A stretch of DNA of 64,000 nt from contig WQBJ01000001.1 in assembly GCA_013032095.1 (NCBI GenBank), positions 310,001 to 374,000 on the forward strand, read 5' to 3'. This document shows, piece after piece, positions 60,467 through 64,000 of the stretch (position 1 is the stretch's first letter; the number at the start of each line of letters is the position of its first letter). The translations under genes and the position numbers were made by a program. The DNA is from Ruegeria atlantica (lineage in GTDB: Bacteria > Pseudomonadota > Alphaproteobacteria > Rhodobacterales > Rhodobacteraceae). Below the pieces are notes generated by a model. The model was not told the DNA's origin and ran no database searches. It was given only the letters and a program-made list of their open reading frames with translations.

Positions 60467-61930
60467 TCAGTCCTTCAGACTTTCCTCGCGCAGACCGTCA
60501 GCCAGCAGGTTCAGACCAAGAACCAGCGACAACAGGGCCAGCGCGGGTGGCAGGGCAGGGTGCAGGTAGATCGACAAGAGCTTGCGCCCCTCGTTGATCG
60601 TTGAACCCCAGTCCGGGCTTTCTGGTGGAAGACCCAGCCCGAAGAAACCCAATGTCCCCAAAAGGATGGTGGTATAGCCGATGCGCAGACAGAAATCGAC
60701 GATCAGCGGACCGCGCGCGTTGGGCAGGATCTCCCACAGCATGATGTACCATGGGCCTTCACCTCGGGTCTGCGCGGCAGCCACGTAGTCACGGGTTTTG
60801 ATGTCCAGCGCCAGCCCCCGCACGATACGGAACACGGTGGGTGAGTTCACAAAGACCACCGAGACGAACACAACGAGGATACCACCGGGGATGTTGAACA
60901 GGTCCAGATAAGTGGGCAGACCCCAGATACGATAGCTGTCGGTATTGATGATGTAGCCGCCAGTCGAGATCAACGACAGGTACAGCCAGATCGCAACACC
61001 CAGAACCCCGATTAGTAACGGTGTGCGGAATTTCGGCCGCGTGTAGTAGCGCGAATTCAGCAGAACACCGATGAACAGGATCGGGAAGATGAACAACACG
61101 GCCGCCATATAGTTCGGCACACCCGTCGCCACGATTTCCGGCGTGACCAGCAGATAGAAGAGCAGGATCACCGGAAAGGCCAGGATCAGGTTGGCCAGGA
61201 AAGACAGGAACGTGTCGAGACGACCGCCATAATACCCGGCAGGCAGGCCAAGAGTGATGCCGACCATAAAGGCGAACAACGTGGCCAGCGGTGCGATCTG
61301 CACCACGATCCAAGCACCTTTTACCATGCGGCTGAAAACGTCGCGGGCAAGATTGTCACCGCCCAACAGATACCAAGTGTATTCCCCTTCTTCGGGGCTG
61401 GGCAGGGGTGTTCCGGGCACCTTGTTTTTCATACCAGAAACCTGCGCCAGCGGATCATGGGTGACGATCAGGTCCAGCGCACCAAAGATGCCGGTGAACA
61501 CCCAGAACATCACAAGGCCAAAGCCAATCATGCCGATCGGGCTGTCGAACAGTTTGCCGTAAAGGCCCAAGCGCCGCTTAAATGCGATCGACATGGCATA
61601 CAGTATGATCAACGAAAGCCAGACAGGCAGAAACTGCTGCGAGATCGCGCCGATGATCCCAGCGCCAGTGCCCATTACTATGCCAAGAACGATATAGGCC
61701 AGCGCAAGGGCGACACAGGCAGCAAAGCTATAGCTCAACGCTTTTTGCGTCAGACCGCGCAGACCCGTGCCCGAGCTGACCGTACTATCCATATTCACGC
61801 TCAACGGAGCCTCTGGCAGCACGATACTGCCAACAATCCAGATGACGATTGACACCAAAAGAGCTGCGATTGCGACCATCAACAGCGGGTTCAGGAAGGC
61901 GATAGAGCCGGTCCAGGTAAGTGGTTCCAT
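60467..61930 (-). CDS. ABC transporter permease (DppC-like), enlarged
   Basis: A 487-aa inner-membrane permease for peptide-type import, much longer than usual DppC (about 300 aa). Extra hydrophobic segments and a periplasmic-type loop lie before and inside the core. The core has GGDNLARDVFSRMVKGAWIV (about 195-214) and, late, the binding-protein-dependent transport loop with AAAQTRGEGPWYIMLWEILPN-like EAA motif (AAQTRGEGP cited). AAGGAGGG precedes the ATG. It lies 13 nt after the DppB-like gene and 92 nt before the fused ATPase gene. Substrate unknown; peptide or another amphipathic molecule. Confidence 0.88.
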   Translation of the reverse strand: MEPLTWTGSIAFLNPLLMVAIAALLVSIVIWIVGSIVLPEAPLSVNMDSTVSSGTGLRGLTQKALSYSFAACVALALAYIVLGIVMGTGAGIIGAISQQFLPVWLSLIILYAMSIAFKRRLGLYGKLFDSPIGMIGFGLVMFWVFTGIFGALDLIVTHDPLAQVSGMKNKVPGTPLPSPEEGEYTWYLLGGDNLARDVFSRMVKGAWIVVQIAPLATLFAFMVGITLGLPAGYYGGRLDTFLSFLANLILAFPVILLFYLLVTPEIVATGVPNYMAAVLFIFPILFIGVLLNSRYYTRPKFRTPLLIGVLGVAIWLYLSLISTGGYIINTDSYRIWGLPTYLDLFNIPGGILVVFVSVVFVNSPTVFRIVRGLALDIKTRDYVAAAQTRGEGPWYIMLWEILPNARGPLIVDFCLRIGYTTILLGTLGFFGLGLPPESPDWGSTINEGRKLLSIYLHPALPPALALLSLVLGLNLLADGLREESLKD

Positions 61931-61943
61931 AATCTATCCCTCC

Positions 61944-62990
61944 TTACGAAATGCGGATGCGCGGGTTGAGGTAGACATAGCCGATATCCGAGATCAACTG
62001 CGTCACCAGCACTACAAAAACCGACACGACCGAAACCGCCAGCAGTAGCTGGATGTCGTTGTTGCCAGCCGCCTGAACCAGTGCCCAGCCAAAGCCCTTA
62101 TAGTTGAACAGGGTTTCGACGATCACCACACCATTCAGCAGCCATGGGAACTGCAGCATGATGACGGTAAAGGGCGCGATCAGCGCATTGCGCAGCGCGT
62201 GCTTCATTACGATGTTGGTGAAGGAGACACCTTTCAGGCGCGCGGTCCGAATATACTGTGCCGTCATCACCTCGGTCATCGACGCGCGAGTCATCCGGGC
62301 GATATAACCCATTCCATAAAGTGCAATGGTCAGCACCGGCAGGAAGAAGTTCTCGAAGGTCGGGTTATCCATTGCCTGCGTTGCCGTACCTTTGAACCAT
62401 TTCAAGCCGACGGTAGACGAGGTGAAGATCGCGATGAAGATCACGCCCGACACATATTCCGGTGTCGCCGTGGTGACGATGGAAAATGTCGATAAAGACC
62501 GATCCAACGCCGAACCTTCTCGCATCCCGGCCAATACGCCCACGAGTAGGGCAGAAGGGACCATCAGGATCAGAACCCACATCATCAGGTAACCGGTATT
62601 GCCCAACCGTTTGCCAACGATTGTGCCGACCTCATCCTTGAAAACGGTCGAATAGCCCCAGTCGCCTTGCAGAATGCCACAATAGCGAGGCGTGGTTTCC
62701 TCGGTCATGCCGGGGCGAGTACACGTGCCAACGAATGTGCCGTCATCCAGGGTATTGGTGAAGCCGGGCACCACCCCCAACCACTGACTATACTTAATCA
62801 GTGTGGGCTGCAGGTAACCCCGATTGTCCAGCCAGGCTTCGACCTGTTCGTCGGACATCCGTTGGTTGCCCTGGGTCTTGGCCAGCTTTTCAAGGTTTGG
62901 ATAGAGATTGGTCAAAAAGAAGACCACGAAAGTCAGGCACAATGCTGTCAACAGCATGACGCCAAACCGTCGGAGGATGAATAGTCCCAT
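61944..62990 (-). CDS. ABC transporter permease (DppB-like)
   Basis: About 348 aa from ATG at 62990, where the typical N-terminus MGLFILRRFGVMLLT starts; an in-frame start at 63050 would add 20 charged residues. Six membrane segments are predicted. The conserved cytoplasmic EAA loop reads RTARLKGVSFTNIVMKHALRN. It pairs with the DppC-like permease. A strong hairpin (63084-63106) lies in the 136-bp gap to the binding-protein gene, as in the TRAP operon. Confidence 0.92.
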   Translation of the reverse strand: MGLFILRRFGVMLLTALCLTFVVFFLTNLYPNLEKLAKTQGNQRMSDEQVEAWLDNRGYLQPTLIKYSQWLGVVPGFTNTLDDGTFVGTCTRPGMTEETTPRYCGILQGDWGYSTVFKDEVGTIVGKRLGNTGYLMMWVLILMVPSALLVGVLAGMREGSALDRSLSTFSIVTTATPEYVSGVIFIAIFTSSTVGLKWFKGTATQAMDNPTFENFFLPVLTIALYGMGYIARMTRASMTEVMTAQYIRTARLKGVSFTNIVMKHALRNALIAPFTVIMLQFPWLLNGVVIVETLFNYKGFGWALVQAAGNNDIQLLLAVSVVSVFVVLVTQLISDIGYVYLNPRIRIS

Positions 62991-63083
62991 GATGGCCCCT
63001 GTTATTCGGGTGTTCCGCAGATCATTGGACCATTGTCTGGCCTCGGACATCCGACCCCGCGTCGGCTTGTCTGCGGCTGGAAA

Positions 63084-63106
63084 GGGGCGCCTGTATCAGG
63101 CGCCCC
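63084..63106 (-). other. intercistronic hairpin between binding-protein and permease genes
   Basis: GGGGCGCCTG and CAGGCGCCCC form a perfect 10-bp stem around TAT, 20 bp after the binding-protein stop. On the minus strand no T-tract follows. It probably stabilises the binding-protein mRNA, parallel to the hairpin at 8034-8061. Confidence 0.6.
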
Positions 63107-63126
63107 CGCTGATTGACTGACAGGTT

Positions 63127-64000
63127 TTAAGCTGCCCAACCCCACTTGTAGTGGTGGTGCTCGAACGAGATATGCATATCAGTTCCGACCAGCCCATCTT
63201 TCATATGGCGGTACAGCGCGCGCCAATAAGGTTGGATTGTCACGCCTTCTTCCTGGATCATAGCTTCACCCTTGGCGACCACCTCCCGTCGTTTGTCGGC
63301 GTCCGCGATTGCCAGGGCTTCGGCAAGTATGGCGTCAAACTCGGGGTTGGCCCAACCGAATTCGTTCCAAGCTTCGCCGGACTTATATGCCAGTGCCCAG
63401 ATCTGAACGCCCAAGGGGCGGTGGTTCCAGTTCGTCGAACTGTAGGGATACTTGGCCCAGTCGTTCCAGAAAGTATTGCCCGGCAGAACCGTACGCTTGA
63501 CGTTGATACCTGCGTCCCGAAGCTGAGCGGCAACCGCATCGGTCGTGTTGCGACGCCAGTCATCGTCGATCGACAGAAGTTCGTGCTCGTAGTCAGCCAT
63601 GCCAGCTTCTTCCATGAGCTTTTTCGCGGCAGCAGGATCAGCTTTCTGCTTCGGCAACTCTGCATAATCGGGGTGGATCGGTCCAACATGGTGGTTTTCG
63701 GCCGGTGCGCCGCGCCCTCCATAGCCCAGTTCAAGCAAAACTTCATTGTCCACCGCCATCTGCAGGGCTTGACGCACACGCTTGTCAGCGTAGATCTGCT
63801 TGCCGTCTACCTCGGCCAGCTGGTTCGGACGGATCACAATGGTCGCCATGGTGATCACTTCGGATTTTTCATAGCCGAGGCCGTCCATCACGTCGATGAA
63901 TTCACCCACGGATTCGTGCAGCATGTCGACTTCGTCCGATTCAAGCGCGGCCAGCCAAGCTGAGGGATCGGTGCCATAATCGGTATACTCGATGCGATCC
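63127..64000 (-). CDS. ABC transporter substrate-binding protein, family 5 (5' end outside window)
   Basis: The C-terminal 291 residues of a peptide-type (SBP_bac_5) binding protein; the reading frame is open to the right edge, so the start and signal peptide are beyond it. Visible family features are ADKRVRQALQMAVDNEVLLELGYGG-like RVRQALQMAVD (near a conserved position), a Pro/Tyr-rich middle segment, then QIWALAYKSGEAWNEFGWANPEFD and the C-terminal ALAIADADKRREVV and MIQEEGVTIQPYW. It is the first gene of the operon with the two permeases and fused ATPase. The ligand cannot be inferred. Confidence 0.9.
   Translation of the reverse strand, partial: DRIEYTDYGTDPSAWLAALESDEVDMLHESVGEFIDVMDGLGYEKSEVITMATIVIRPNQLAEVDGKQIYADKRVRQALQMAVDNEVLLELGYGGRGAPAENHHVGPIHPDYAELPKQKADPAAAKKLMEEAGMADYEHELLSIDDDWRRNTTDAVAAQLRDAGINVKRTVLPGNTFWNDWAKYPYSSTNWNHRPLGVQIWALAYKSGEAWNEFGWANPEFDAILAEALAIADADKRREVVAKGEAMIQEEGVTIQPYWRALYRHMKDGLVGTDMHISFEHHHYKWGWAA

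Noticed and set aside
1..64000. tRNA, rRNA, CRISPR arrays and insertion sequences
   Set aside because: I looked in all intergenic regions and saw no cloverleaf, regular repeat-spacer array or transposase frame. A covariance-model search would be more sensitive for small RNAs.

Overview
The window looks like chromosome from an alphaproteobacterium of the Rhodobacteraceae, most likely the marine Roseobacter group. The evidence is gene content: a DUF294/DUF4212/sodium-symporter/acs acetate block, a TRAP transporter, an arginase-CtlX-ornithine cyclodeaminase catabolic set with an Lrp regulator, a GcvT-type FAD dehydrogenase, a fused dipeptide-type ABC ATPase, MprF and a MetRS with a variant KMSKS loop. 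GC is high throughout apart from a few AT-rich intergenic stretches. Coding density is high, with many 1-11 nt overlaps. I see no rRNA, tRNA, CRISPR array, prophage or insertion sequence. Species cannot be named from this sequence alone.

Layout. 1-6591 (minus): acetate uptake and activation (acs, adk, DUF4212 subunit, symporter, and a cNMP/CBS/DUF294 protein cut by the left edge). 7007-10128 (plus): TRAP transporter. 10183-13588: arginine/citrulline/ornithine catabolism with a divergent Lrp-type regulator. 13691-19407: MprF, then an OMF/HlyD/DUF3302 export set. 19728-22260: glpR and glpD. 22295-26602: an AcrAB-type RND pump. 26855-28573: metG. 28830-31253: OB-fold (YqiJ-type) membrane protein and flotillin. 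31281-39321: MFS carriers, YceI, an ImuA-like protein, an aspartic protease, MarC, an ABC-F ATPase, ndk and a TfoX C-terminal-domain protein.

39441-42366 is the most unusual stretch. It is a tight plus-strand operon encoding a 61-aa ribbon-helix-helix-like protein, a protein with a degenerate CYTH-like N-terminus fused to CHAD, a ParA-type ATPase without its own DNA-binding domain, and a standalone CYTH triphosphatase-like protein. CHAD proteins bind polyphosphate granules, CYTH enzymes act on triphosphate or polyphosphate, and ParA with a small RHH partner is the composition of a minimal partition system. I infer a polyphosphate-granule positioning or segregation system. A perfect 7-bp inverted repeat lies just upstream of the first gene.

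42363-64000: a two-component system downstream of an HtrA/DegP protease, a poorly coding AT-rich gap, a MobA-like nucleotidyltransferase, the GcvT-type dehydrogenase, a CBS/CorC membrane protein, XerD, an unrecognised periplasmic protein with a 49-aa membrane protein overlapping it, aroK-aroB, a site-2 protease, ssb, a lytic transglycosylase, and a dipeptide/oligopeptide ABC operon whose binding-protein gene is cut by the right edge.
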